64,000 bases of DNA, from contig NC_057920.1 of the NCBI RefSeq assembly GCF_018873765.1, positions 11,917,307 to 11,981,306 on the forward strand. Reading direction: 5' to 3'. Under the pieces are notes generated by a model that saw only the letters and a list, made by a program, of their open reading frames with translations, ran no database searches and was not told where the DNA came from. Within the stretch, counting starts at the first letter, position 1, and each line of letters starts with the position of its first letter. Made by a program: the position numbers and the translations under genes. The DNA comes from Telopea speciosissima. Taxonomy: Eukaryota > Streptophyta > Magnoliopsida > Proteales > Proteaceae. Below, piece after piece: positions 19,139 to 30,190 of this stretch.

Positions 19139-22100
19139 ATGGCACAAATGAACCGAGAAGAAAAGCTGAATGAATCTACGGAAGTGGAGATGAACGATAG
19201 CAAGACAGCTTCGTTCAAATTCAACGCCCAAGCAGAAGAATTCGTTCCCAGAGCACAGACCCAGATGCCCCTTTCGGGTTATTTTTATCCGTGCTTCGAT
19301 TTTATGGGTGGGACTAGTGGGTCTGATTGGTTCTATGTTGCAGAGCGAGAACCAGTACAGATGATTCCTAATTCCAATGTTTCAGTCCCCAACTCTACCA
19401 AGACTTTCCTCACTAATGATCTTCGCCAAAAGATCATTAAACAGGTATTGTCTCAGCTATTCTTGATTGTTGTTCTTGTTTTTCTGCGGATTTGATTTTT
19501 CTTTCTTTCTTCGGTAACTTAGATGATGATCTGGGAATTGGGTTTTGCTTGATTTTCTTTTCCTGTCTATGCAAGATGTTATTCATCAGGAAACTCGCAA
19601 ATATTAATCAGGACAGCCCTTCCTTTTGAGTTTGAAACAAAAATGTAGGAAAATTTCGTGGTTGAAGACTTGACGATGCTTCATTTGTCATGTTATTCCG
19701 TTCTCAATTCTTGATACATTATGCAATCCTATTCTGTATGGGAATCAACTTTCTTTTATGCAGCCATCAAAATTGAGTTTAAATATTAGAACTTTCGTAC
19801 TTAAATCTTGTTGATTTCAGCATTTCAAAATTCATAGGCATGTAAGATAGACAAAGTCTGCTTCATATCTTCATACCGGCAAAATCTTAACAGATAAAAC
19901 AGCACCATTGGCTTTGTTTGATAACAAATCACCCTTATTTGTCTTTTGTTTTGATTGGTAGATCACTGTGTTAATTCAAGGTCATCTTTCATCTACCCTT
20001 CCCAAGTAGCTTTATGCCTTTATCATTCCCATTGGATTCTACTGCCGAGCTGCCCGGCAGGACCGTGCAGTCCAGACACAATGAGGCATGCAATGACCGC
20101 CTTACCCCCACTCGGGCAAGGCGTTTGGGCAGGGGCAAGGCGGTCACTGCACGCCTCACTGTGTCTGGGCTGCACGGTCCTGCCGGGCAGCTCGGCAGTA
20201 GAGGATCTGGATTGATTGGATTTTGATTCAATATTTTGTGATGAAATATGAGGTGCAATTTTACTGGAGATTAGTAAATTTTCTCAGGATTAATATCCAG
20301 TCTCGAATTGCTACGTATCTTTCCAGCACCCTGAAAATTCAATTCAGAATGGCAAATTTGGGCAGCATTATCGAATCTGGTTGTTTTGAAAAACTAGATG
20401 TCCTCTACTTTTCCTCCATCCCGCAAAAAGTTCAAATTGTATTTAGCCAAATTACAGATAGACCAGACCTTTAGTTTCATTGTCTTAATTATAGGGTTCC
20501 AGATAGAGCCATCTTTGTCAGCTAGGCACAGGCACTCTCTTCATTAATAGATTGACTCAAATTTTCATCCTGCCAAGAACTTTTGGTTTCATTGAGATTC
20601 CAATTCCCATGCTTCCAGATAGTTTCTGGCATAGTATGTCTGTTCTGAATCCATGATAAAACCAACCCAAGCATCCATGTCTGAGTTAAAATTTCCTGTG
20701 GTTATTTGCATGACGGGTTTCTAGGTTAAGTTCTGTAATTCATTTAACCTTTTTTTTCGACATCTTCTTCCTTCTAGGGATCAGACTCATACATTGATAT
20801 CACACAAGTGTTTAAATTATATCTTATAGTTCTTTGTTGGACTCCAGTTTCAGTTTTGAATGTATGTTCTTTTGTGTCTAAAATTGATCTGTATGCATTG
20901 CAGGTGGAACACCAATTCAGTGATATGAGTTTGGTAGCAAGTGATCTGTTAGCAAAGCATATACATAAAGATCCTGAAGGTTATGGTAAGTATCCCTGTA
21001 TTGATTAGACAAGTATAATCTCTCTGGATACTATTGCTTGGACAATTGTTTGATATTTTTAGTTTCTTAACAATTTTAATACAGTTCATTTGTGAAAATT
21101 GGTATTGAAACAGTTCCAATATCTGTTATTGCATCCTTGAAGAAAATAAAGTCACTTGTCAGCAACAATCATTTGCTTGTCCAAGCACTCCGAGCATCAT
21201 CAAAACTGGTAGCTTTTTTGAGTTTACTTGAATCATTTTTATTCCTTCCTGTTTTCTCCAAAAGAAATGGATTTGGTTTATTTGGTTTTTATTTATGCTC
21301 AGTCAATTGCTCCTTTTCTTTTCTTTTCTTGTGTTCTGAAGATTGTGAGCGATGATGGCAAGAAGGTCAAACGTAAACACCTTTTCACTGAGCGGGACAA
21401 AGAGGAGTTGCAGGTCACTATAGCGATCCCTTATCTCATACCTATGCTCTGTACTCAGCTCTTTAAAGAACACATCACTTTCCCCCATAATGTGATCCTA
21501 AGGAAATTTTCTTCTGTGACTTTCAGTCTCGTATAGTTTTTGTTGAGAATTTGCCTGAAGATTATTCTCACCCAAACCTTGAGAAAATTTTTGGTGTTGT
21601 TGGAAGGTTGGATCTTCGCCCATTGATTTTTTTTATTTTTTTGTTTTCTAACTTTAAACATCAACAAGATCTTGAATGTATATTAACCGGCCACCTCCTG
21701 TGATGGACAGTGTGAAGACCATCAGAATATGTCATCCGCAGGAATCCAGCGCTTCTCGCTCAAAGAGTGATGTGCTCATCAGTAATAAAGTATAGCTGAA
21801 GTCAATCTTGAATTTTCTGTGTATATAATAGAAATTTTCTTATGTTAGTTGCTTTCTTTTTACCTTCTTTTTCCTTTTCATTTTTTAAGCTTCATGCACT
21901 TGTGGAGTATGAGACAATTGACCAAGCAGAGAAAGCAGTAAGCTCACATTGTTGGGGATTTTTTTTGCTTATATTACTTCCCCATCTCATTATCACTCTA
22001 AGAAGCTATAATCTTGAGCAGGTTGAAAAGCTAAATGATGAAAGGAACTGGAGAAAGGGCCTCCGTGTAAGATTGCTGCTTAGACGTTCGGTATGTCGTA

Positions 22101-22740
22101 CTCTTAAAATACAAACCTTTCTCCCAGTTTTTTTTTCCCTTGTTCCCTTGTCAATTTTATGATCAAGTAACAAAGTATTTGTGTTATATACTTATATTCT
22201 TCATGGTTATGAAGATTGAAAATTTTATCAATGTCTATCCTTCAAATGTCAGCCAAGATCTGTTATAAAGAGTAGGAAATCAGACTATGATCACTTTGAT
22301 AAAAACTCAGATGAAGATGAGGCACCTCACTCAGAATCATTGGAAGACTCTCATCAATCTAATAACATTGAACAGTCCATCGAAAACAATGTGAGTTAGC
22401 ATGTTCATGTAAGAGACACCAGTATACTTCATCCATGTTGTTCTTGGAGTATGATATTGTTCCTTTGTGATATCAATGGTAGGCTGAAGATACTTCTACT
22501 GGAACGAAGAAAGGGTGGGCGAGAGGCCGTGGGAAGTCCCGTGGACGTCCCCAGGGTCACAATGTGCGTGGTCTGCTTTCCCCTTCACCACAATCTAGCA
22601 GCTCTATCCAGTGTGAAGCATCAACTAAATTGACTCCCAAGGGACCAAGAATGCCAGATGGGACACGCGGATTTACTATGGGTCGTGGGAAGCCAGTGAG
22701 CACTCTGGGTATGGATATGCCCAGTTCAACTGTTGAGTGA
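19139..22740 (+). CDS. LARP6: La-related protein 6 (LARP6b/c type), RNA-binding
   Basis: The predicted protein is 408 residues from ten exons: 19139-19444, 20904-20985, 21114-21208, 21342-21413, 21527-21606, 21711-21789, 21890-21937, 22022-22090, 22253-22390 and 22483-22740. All have GT-AG borders and consistent phase. FKFNAQAEEFVPRA (about 26-39) is a PAM2 motif for binding poly(A)-binding protein. A La motif follows (about 90-175; KHIHKDPEGYVPISVIASLK). An RRM-like domain starts near 186 (RIVFVENLPEDY, LHALVEYETIDQAEKA). The tail is acidic then Arg/Gly-rich and ends with a SUZ-C motif (GPRMPDGTRGFTMGRGKP). PAM2 with SUZ-C places it with Arabidopsis LARP6b/6c, cytoplasmic mRNA-binding proteins. 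Intron 1 contains a GC-rich hairpin MITE. All exons look intact. Confidence 0.92.
20035..20204. repeat. GC-rich foldback MITE in LARP6 intron 1
   Basis: Two nearly perfect inverted arms of about 70 bp are present. The left begins tctactgccgagctgcccgg and holds 'gtgcagtccagacacaatga'; the right holds 'tcactgtgtctgggctgcac' and ends 'ccgggcagctcggcagtaga'. The loop is about 25 bp. It carries the CCAGACACA / TGTGTCTGG pair of the recurrent family. If transcribed with LARP6 it would form a long near-perfect hairpin. Confidence 0.85.
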
Positions 22741-23724
22741 CTGATGAGTACCTGGATTACTGTCTCTTTGCTACTAAGGAATTTTCCGACATTATCAATG
22801 GAATCAATAATGGAAGATGTATAGTATTCCATCGCGGCATTCAAAACAAACATCATGGTCTCTTGATTACAACATTCTTTCCCCCTCCCCCCCAATTTTT
22901 TGGGATTATATTGTGTTAGTACACTTCATCTAGTTTTGTAGGTGTATCACTGATACTGATTGTTTTGATCTATTTGAATAATGAGTTATGGAAGTTAAGG
23001 TGTATAGTATAATCTCTCTCTCTCTCTCTCTCTCTCCAAATAATCTTGATTCCAAATTATTCAATCATTCTTTCTCTAGTCCTTTGAGACAATTTGTTTA
23101 GTCTTCCTTTCTTTTTGGTAAAAATTTGTTTTGTCTGGATGTATTAGGAATCATAATATAAGATAGATGTTAATCTTTGTTCTTTTTACAACATTTTGTT
23201 GTTAGTTGTTTTACTTCTAGCAACAAAATGTCATATTCAACTAGACATTTGCAGTCAGTTCAGACATCGATATTTGTGGCTCCTTGCCTGCTTACTCTTT
23301 GCAATCCACTGAGAATAGCTCTTGCCTCAGACTCTTATTTGCTCCTTGTAAAACCAAAATCCAAAACTATACCATCAAAACCACTTTTGTAACACACAAA
23401 TGGATGCTCAAACAGGCTCCTTAGAATCCTTCACAAACTCCCATTGCAAATACTCGTTAGAGTATTCGGATTAAAAAGAGATAGTAATCAGATAGAGGCA
23501 TCATAGGTGGTGAAACAGAGATGGATGCATTTTTATGATTACTCTGAAACTCCCATAACTCTGAATCTGTGGTCTATCTATTAATGTTATTTAGAATTAT
23601 ACTCGGATTGGGTTTGGAGGAAGAATGAACACACCGATTTCTAGAATTATACTATGGACTTTTGTTTGAGTGGGACTGGTTGCCTAAGTCATGGTGGATG
23701 TACGGAATTATTAAATTACTAAGG
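22741..23724. other. LARP6 3' region and intergenic DNA
   Basis: The LARP6 3' UTR is followed by AT-rich DNA with a (CT)n microsatellite at about 23012-23035. No further gene is seen. Confidence 0.6.
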
Positions 23725-23965
23725 TTGTGTTTGGTATGCATCTTGGAATACATTATGGGTCTAAAATGCATTTTGAAGCAAGGAAATTCAGAAGAATGTC
23801 GTTCTTATCTTCATTTTTAAGAAATAATGAATTTCATGATTAATATCTTATAAAGGATAAAAATAACCCAAAAAAGGAGGGGGTTTATCTAAATAAAATA
23901 GAGAATAATCAGGTTTCCAAAATGCATTCTAAATCCAGAATATATTCCAAAAATGCATATCTAAC
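23725..23965. repeat. Small MITE ('tttggtatgcat' type)
   Basis: The left end 'gttgtgtttggtatgcatct' faces 'atgcatatctaacagaac' at the right, and internal 'gaatacattatgggtctaaa' faces 'gcattctaaatccag'. These are imperfect inverted repeats. A truncated relative starts near 62566 ('ctgcgtttggtttgcattct'). Confidence 0.45.
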
Positions 23966-24109
23966 AGAACTTTGAATCTTTAGACAGATTGCTAGATGTT
24001 TGGACTTTCTTAAATATTAAATCCATGAAAATGCAGATTCGAAAGGTTTCTTTAGATCATCCAACAATGGAAATGAAACAAAAACGATTCACTGTATAAT
24101 AGAAAAAAG

Positions 24110-24640
24110 TGTTGTTGCCGCTAGAATCTAAATTATAACGCCAGGGGGAGACTTGAGTAGGAGAGAGGGTTGGAGCGGACTCTGAGGGAGACTCTACGAT
24201 GCTTAAGTTAGAACTCCGAACAATTGTAGTATGAACTAGGAACTGAAAGACCACGAGCGTGAAAGCAATTAAGCGTGATTAATTGAATGTGTTGGACCTT
24301 ATACCCTTCCCTCCTATTTATAGGATGGGCAGTAAAGAAATCCGATTCCTAGTTGGAGACAAGAAAGGAAAGTTTTCTTGTGGAGAATCATTTTACTTGT
24401 GGAAAGTCTCTTTCTTTGTGGCGATTGCATGATGAAACAGTTTAGGTTTCAATGGGTCACGGTAGCTTCAACCCTAATCTTCCTCTTTGATTTGGTCTTA
24501 TGCCACATGTCAATCATCCATTGGTGGACTATTTTTATGCATATCAAGTGATCATTTATTTGAATCTAGAGATTCTAAATCCCAAATTAGTTGATTTTCA
24601 TATCTAATCACTTTGTAAAATTCTACATTGGAATTTTAGC
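24110..24640 (-). mobile_element. LTR-like fossil, minus orientation
   Basis: On the minus strand 'tcctataaataggaggga' provides a TATA-like box near 24318, followed by a leader through 'ctctcctactcaagtctccc' and 'gcggcaaca' near 24113, the usual pattern of a gypsy-type LTR. No coding region or flanking repeat was confirmed; the distal end is uncertain. Confidence 0.35.
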
Positions 24641-24649
24641 CACAATCAT

Positions 24650-25632
24650 CCATAGGAGTGTCAATTCTAAGCCCGCACTAGTAGAAGGATCAATCTTTAA
24701 CTAACTAGTGAAAGCCTGAAATCGGGCTGACATGTTAGCTAAACATGTTGGGCTAAGGCTAACACATTAGTTAATCGTGTTGTTCATGCTGCGAAGGGAT
24801 GGATCAACAGGCACCTGACCGAGCCCAACACGTTTATACCCATTTATGAATCCTTGTTTTACCCTAATTACCCCTTAAACTCCCTGTTTTACCCCAAATA
24901 TAGCTTTTCTTAATCTCCTTGATTAATCTATCTTCTCGTGTTACAAAATTTTATGTAAAGAATTATGAGTTGAGTAAAAACATAGATTTTTTTTTTTTTT
25001 GGTAACAAGTAAAAACATAGAATTGATTATTGAATATTAATGCACTGTGAAGGTTTTTTTTTTTTGTTTTGATAAAGATGCAATATGAAGTTGATGGGCA
25101 AAAAATAAACGGAGCATATAATAAAACGCATTTATATTGTTCAAAAGTTCATCATATGTATGACCATTGAGATTGAGGCCCATAAAACTCTAAATACGTT
25201 GAAATTTACTTATTTAACCGTTGTCTCAGTGAGAAACACTCTCAAGTAAATTATTGTTTCATCCCAAAGAATTGAATCTCATTAAATCCGTTGAAATTTA
25301 CTTATTTAACCGTTGTCTCAGTGAGAAACACTCTCTCAAGTAAATGCTTGTTTCATCCCAAAGAATTGAATCTCATTAGAATTTATATGAACGAAACTTG
25401 CATAACCCTAATTGTAACTCATTTAGTATGAGCCCATTTATAGGCACATTTAACTTGTTTATTACGAGCCCGATTATAGACTAGTACCCGACCTGCCATT
25501 TATAAATGGGATTATGTATAGTCTATGAGGACCAATTACTTAAACAAGTCGATCACAATGTGAGATTCTAAAATAGGGAGACCGATTTGGCCCAACCAAA
25601 ATCGACCTAGACTGACCGATTGACACCCCTAG
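24650..25632. mobile_element. hAT-like non-autonomous element relic
   Basis: The left end 'taggagtgtcaattctaagc' and right end (rc) 'taggggtgtcaatcggtcag' are inverted and of the TAGGGGTGTCAA type known from plant hAT-related MITEs. No 8-bp target duplication is recognisable and the interior has no transposase. It includes a tandem duplication at 25197-25378. Confidence 0.4.
25197..25378. repeat. Tandem duplication, about 92-bp period, two copies
   Basis: The block starting cgttgaaatttacttattta and ending 'aattgaatctcatta' occurs twice in direct repeat (about 25197-25284 and 25289-25378). Differences are few: an extra CT and 'attatt'/'atgctt'. The duplication looks recent. Confidence 0.9.
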
Positions 25633-25836
25633 TACTACTCCTCTTTATTTTTGTCCCATTCATTATAAGATAGTAAAAGGGTCTTCTTTCAAGTGTTACC
25701 CTAGGTTATCTAATTTTATTAGGATGTCCCTCATAAACTTTTCTATTCCCATTCATAAGTGATCCACTAATATTTGTTACTCCCTTCGAGATGTAATGAC
25801 AGTTACAAATTAATTTTCTATATTAACATATCACTT

Positions 25837-25910
25837 GGCCTATTAGCTCAGTTGGTTAGAGCGTCGTGCTAATAACGCGAAGGTCGCAGGTTCGAGACCT
25901 GCATAGGCCA
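25837..25910 (+). tRNA. tRNA-Ile (anticodon AAU)
   Basis: This is a full 74-nt cloverleaf. The acceptor stem is ggcctat/ataggcc with discriminator A. The D arm contains the A box tagctcagttgg. The anticodon stem tcgtg/cgcga has loop ctaataa, giving anticodon AAT, which reads AUU/AUC after deamination. The T arm contains the B box ggttcgagacc. A T-rich run follows at about 25912, a Pol III terminator. There is no intron and no CCA is encoded, as expected of a nuclear gene. It appears intact. Confidence 0.97.
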
Positions 25911-26036
25911 ATTATTTTTTTTCCTAAATTTAAAGGTTTTCTGTCTTTTTCCTTAATAAAAAGTGGGTATCACGTGATCTCTTAGTCCACTATATTCAGT
26001 AATCAATTACCCATTATCTCCCCCTTCCCTACCACT

Positions 26037-26044
26037 TATAAATA
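26037..26044 (+). promoter_or_regulatory. TATA box before the small Cys-rich gene
   Basis: TATAAATA lies 78 bp upstream of the ATG at 26115, followed by a CT-rich stretch and then a (GA)n run (about 26089-26114), a common plant core promoter and leader arrangement. Confidence 0.5.
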
Positions 26045-26081
26045 TTGTATTTAATTGCTTTTTCCCCCTCTGTCTGTGTTT

Positions 26082-26114
<33 letters not shown>

Positions 26115-26119
<5 letters not shown>

Positions 26120-26386
26120 ACCTCCCCCAAGTCAAGCAATAGATGCTTCTAGTTTGCAGATAGAAGACGAGCAGGACAAGATTACTAATGAGTGGTAATC
26201 TGCTACCCATCTCAATTGCTTCAAGATTTTGGTTTTGATCTTAATATATCCTTTTTTTATTTAAACTTCTTTTTTCTTCCTTGTTTTAAATGAATAGTTC
26301 ATGATGGTTTTTGATGCAGTTGTTCTTGCTGTTTCGACTGGTTGGAGAGCTGCTTTGAGGTCCTCTGTTGCTCCGACCTTTGTTAG
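26115..26386 (+). CDS. Candidate small Cys-rich protein, 48 residues, two exons
   Basis: Exon 1 (26115-26194) encodes MEPPPSQAIDASSLQIEDEQ and DKITNE. After a 125-bp GT-AG intron (GAGTG|gtaatc ... gatgcag|TTG), exon 2 (26320-26386) gives CCSCCFDWLESC followed by FEVLCCSDLC and stop. The N-terminal half is acidic and hydrophilic; the last 22 residues hold eight Cys in CC and CxxCC-like spacing with Trp and Phe. There is no signal peptide, so it is likely intracellular; possible roles are metal binding, palmitoylation-based membrane attachment, or protein contact. I do not recognise the family with certainty. Support comes from the TATA box, the GA-rich leader, good splice sites and the coherent Cys pattern. 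It could be a chance model. Confidence 0.5.
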
Positions 26387-26839
26387 GGTTTTTCTTCATC
26401 ATTATATACTGTAATTCTCTTTTCTTCAATTCCTTGTTTGTTTCATCGTTATCTTTGGTTCTTGATTCCGTAGTAGATTGATTCTCTCTGGAATCGAAAG
26501 TAAAGGAAATCAAAAGAAAAAAAAGGATGTGATGAGATTAAAGACCTAATGAGAATTTCCATATTTGCCTTTTTAATGGTTTTCAACCCTAAACGAGTTT
26601 CTAAGATAAATTTTCCCCTCTACTATATAGACCCATTAGCATTATTCAAGTGTATGATGGCAACTCACTCACTCACTGCTGTTATTCTTTTATGGGCTTT
26701 TTAATAGAGAAAAATGTGATTCATTGTTGAATTAAGATTATCGCTTATCTAAGACTGAAGAAATTTGTTCTTCGTAACTCATAGGAGAATATAATTCATG
26801 AGTTGTAACTTTATTTTTTCCCCCTTGTTTTATTTTTAT

Positions 26840-26925
26840 ATGGGCGTATTCAATGCATGAGATTTCTGTCGTTACGAGTCTGGGAGGGTCATAATGTACG
26901 CAACTTTATCCTTATTTTATTCTTA
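26840..26925 (-). mobile_element. Au SINE fragment
   Basis: It reads on the plus strand 'gggcgtattcaatgcatgag', then 'gagtctgggagggtcataat' and 'gtacgcaactttatc', the reverse complement of the conserved 3' half of the Au SINE. The tRNA-like head is missing. Confidence 0.7.
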
Positions 26926-27129
26926 TAAATTATTTAATTCAAGATAAAAAATGATTTTTTTAAAAAATTAGTATAATTCTTAACTGAAATGACACATCGT
27001 AGAAAAAAAAATGCATTAATTATTTTTGAGAATAAAACATGAAAGTGTGAAATTCAGACACCCTCTATATTAGTATAATTACTTTTGAGAATAAAACATG
27101 AAGATGTAAATGCATCCATAGAGGTGTCA

Positions 27130-27600
27130 TTCAGACACCCTCTGTAAAACGTTAATGGGCTTTGGGCCCAACTTGATTGCCCACATGTGGGGGCTGATCG
27201 CAAGCTCAAGACGAGAGAGGGGGGAACGATCACTTAAGTGATCGATTCCTTCCCCCCCCCCCCCCCTCTTCTTATCCCTTGGATTAGATTCCTAGAGGGA
27301 ATCGGATTAGTGGGGAGCTCTAGGGGTTTAGCCTATAAATATGTTATTTGGCTCAAACCCCAAGGAAATAACACAATTAGAAACTCTCTTCCTCTCTTTC
27401 AAGTTCTGTGTTTTTTAGGATTTTCATCGTTGCCTAGGGTTTTGTAGAACGAGTTCTTCTTCGTGGAGAAACCTTTCGAGATTGTTCGTGATCGTGATCT
27501 GCTCGTAACTGCAAGCCGCATTCGATCATCCCTTCTGCTACGATTCCATTCGGTTTAAGTAATCCCTAAACCTCTGTGATTAATGGAATACTAATATGCT
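27130..27600 (+). promoter_or_regulatory. Promoter/leader-like sequence, possibly a solo LTR
   Basis: It contains a C homopolymer (about 27250-27266), TATA-like 'tataaatatg' near 27332 and a leader ending in a donor-like 'tcggtttaagtaatc'. No gene follows, so an old LTR is as likely as an orphan promoter. The Pro-rich frame at 27238 comes from the C run. Confidence 0.25.
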
Positions 27601-29297
27601 TATACCGTCTATATTAGACCGAGTATCTGTCTCTATACTAAAAGTGAATAGAGAATTATTATCGTAAAAAAAAAGTGAATAGGGAATCTTCACATCTAAG
27701 CCTTTAGATTAATATGGAGAAGGACATTTTCGATCAGGTACAATATGAGGTTGTTTGTAACTCAAGAATTCAATTACATGGTCACATCATCTTTGGAGAA
27801 GTTAAGAAAATTTTCTATTCATGAGTAAAGGAAAAAAAAAAACTTTTTGATAAAGCGTAAGGAAAACTTTATCTTATTGTGTTGATAAAAGGGTAAAACT
27901 CTTCATATGAAATTTTCTTTATCAGTTTTTTTTTTTTTTTTCTCTTTCTTAGAAAAATAATAAATAAACCTCATGTCAAGTGGTATTGGAAATGTTATTG
28001 GTTTAGGGGAATCCTTCCCTTTTCCCCTCCCCCTAAAACAAATTGCAAGTCGTATCACATGACATTATTTAGGGAAAGAGCATTGTCTGCTTAAAAAGAA
28101 ATCTCCATGTGGGTCTTAAATATTTGCATGTGGCAATTCACAAGGACCCCAAATTACGCATAGTCCCCTCCTCACATGTAAAATTTCAGTCTAATCAAGA
28201 TTTACCAAGTGGGAATTTTTTTTGAAAAGTTACGTGAAAAAGCAAATTAGTGGTTAGGGTAATCATAAGGACACATGAACATACATAGAGGGTATTTGCT
28301 ATGAAATTTGACATGTGATCAATTTACACTATTCTCTAGATATACAACGATCATAACATCCATATTACTTTTCCGTATGGCAAAAATAAAACATTACTTC
28401 ATTTATGTACCCTTTTGCTCATGTATTTTTATATATTATTGCACTTGTTATCATGTTTTGTTGTGAGGGATACATCTCTGCGACTGTATATGTCCATTCT
28501 AATGTCCATTTTTTAGTACCATCAACCATTTGATAACTAAGCTGGTGACAAGGCCTCGTGAAACTAGTGTCCACATCATCGTCTATTCATGTGATAAGTA
28601 TCAACCAAATGATGCGCAGATATACCATTGAGAGTAAAGCCCTGACAAAATTTTGAAAGCAATTGGACCCTTGAAATTCTAAAGGAACGATTCATTACGA
28701 AGTAAGTATATGATTTTTTTTTTGGGGTCAAAAGTATATGTTGAATTCAAACTATTAAAGCATACATAAAGGGTAAGGCTTTCGATGAATTTTCTCATGA
28801 TCCCCTTTTTGTGTGATTATGGAAATATAATCCTCAAAATTTCAATACGTTGTGTCCATTCCTCCAATCAACCTTCCCTTATACGGTCCGGTCTTAGTTT
28901 CTCACCAAGTTGCATACTTATTTTTTAAAAGGGAGAGGGATGGGAAGACAATCCATGTATAAAAGATAAGGGAGAAAAGAACGCTAACTGGTTGCATGGT
29001 TAGCATGGTTTCTACACCTTAGACACAAACCAATGCCTTTGTGCATGAAAAGACCGTTTAACCTCAGTGAAATAAAATTGCATCCAAACAAAGCCTCTAT
29101 GTACACTTTCATTGACTACCATGCTAGTATAAAGGGCTACACGACTTATTAGTGTTCTCTTGCTCGATAGGGGATGGCCTTTACTTATCACTAATGGGTT
29201 CCTTTTACTGACTATTTATCTTTTAGACGTTTGTAAGTCAAACTTCCTTGAGTTCAGTGGAGAGGTTTTAACTTTTCAAAGCCAAATGTGTAACTCC
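27601..29297. other. AT-rich DNA without recognised genes
   Basis: Only short frames are present. The end (about 28970-29170) resembles 51400-51590: both hold 'acctcagtgaaat' / 'accccagtgaaat', 'ctatatgcac' / 'ctatgtacac' and a 'ggctacacga' / 'gactacacga' block. A dispersed repeat of unknown class is therefore present at both places. Confidence 0.45.
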
Positions 29298-29306
29298 CAA
29301 AATTCA

Positions 29307-30181
29307 GGATTATTATCCTCTCCAATTCCTCAAGCTTGGCAATGCGGCAGTGCTAGGTGGGGATGCCAACACGTGGCAACTCAGACATCTAACGGTTTGA
29401 GCTCAACATAGTCAATGAGCTCAAACCGTTGGATGTCAGAGCTGCCACATGTCTTCATCTCCACCTAGCACTGTCGCTAGTGATGTAAGCGGATTGAATT
29501 CGGTCGGATAGTGGCATTATCATATTCGTACCCGATTATATTTGATCGGATTTGGATAATATCTTATCGGTTTTTGGACAGATTCATATAGTTTCCGAAT
29601 AGTGATTTTTTTAATACAAATTCTCCTAAATGGATATGAACACAGATCAAATACGAATTTTCGACTATCCGTTGACATCTTTACCGTTTTTATGATGAGG
29701 GTTAGGGTTGAGACTTGAGAGTTCAGCAAATACCCTTTCTTCTACTCTTGTTAGTCTTTGATTTTCTTATATTTTTTACTTTTGATTTTATCTTGTATTT
29801 ATTTCAATAGATATGCGATTTCATGTATAACATTGCATAAAACAACATATATAAACCAATAGAAAATCTAGAAAAAGAATCACATTATCTTAACTTATAA
29901 ATTTATAAAAATAAGATAACAAAATCCAATAAAGTAACTTAAAATGATAGACAAACACGGAGAAATATTTTAGATATTTTAGTACCGTCGGATTGCTAAA
30001 CGAATCGGATAATAATCGGTCGGATAGGGGGATTATCATATTCGTATCCGATTAGTTTCAGACGGATTCGGATTCTCCTAAACGGATACGAACGCAGATC
30101 GAATATAGATTTTCGAATATCCGTTGACATCTCTAATTGCCGCATTGCTGAGCTTTAGGGAATTGGAAAGGATAATTTTCC
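29307..30181. mobile_element. Mutator-like MITE with perfect 9-bp TSD, interrupted
   Basis: The terminal inverted sequences are ggattattatcctctccaat (left) and, reverse-complemented, ggaaaattatcctttccaat (right). They are flanked by an identical CAAAATTCA at 29298-29306 and 30182-30190. Almost the whole element is palindromic ('caatgcggcagtgctaggtg' against 'cacctagcactg' and 'gccgcattgctg'). A second, uninterrupted copy of the family is at 63103-63294. The right arm is split by a 658-bp insertion (29478-30135). Confidence 0.9.
29478..30135. mobile_element. hAT-like MITE nested in the MULE-MITE
   Basis: The inverted ends are tagtgatgtaagcggat (left) and, reverse-complemented, tagagatgtcaacggat (right), typical of hAT-type TAGNGGTGTCAA ends. 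The flanks actgtcgc (29470-29477) and attgccgc (30136-30143) look like a diverged 8-bp duplication of the host element's 'ctgccgc'. The interior is AT-rich with ATCGGAT-type repeats near both ends. Confidence 0.7.
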
Positions 30182-30190
30182 CAAAATTCA

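Noticed and set aside
19955-20258. Opposite-strand frames in LARP6 intron 1
   Set aside because: They are mirror readings of the hairpin arms; the LARP6 model skips this interval with consistent phase.
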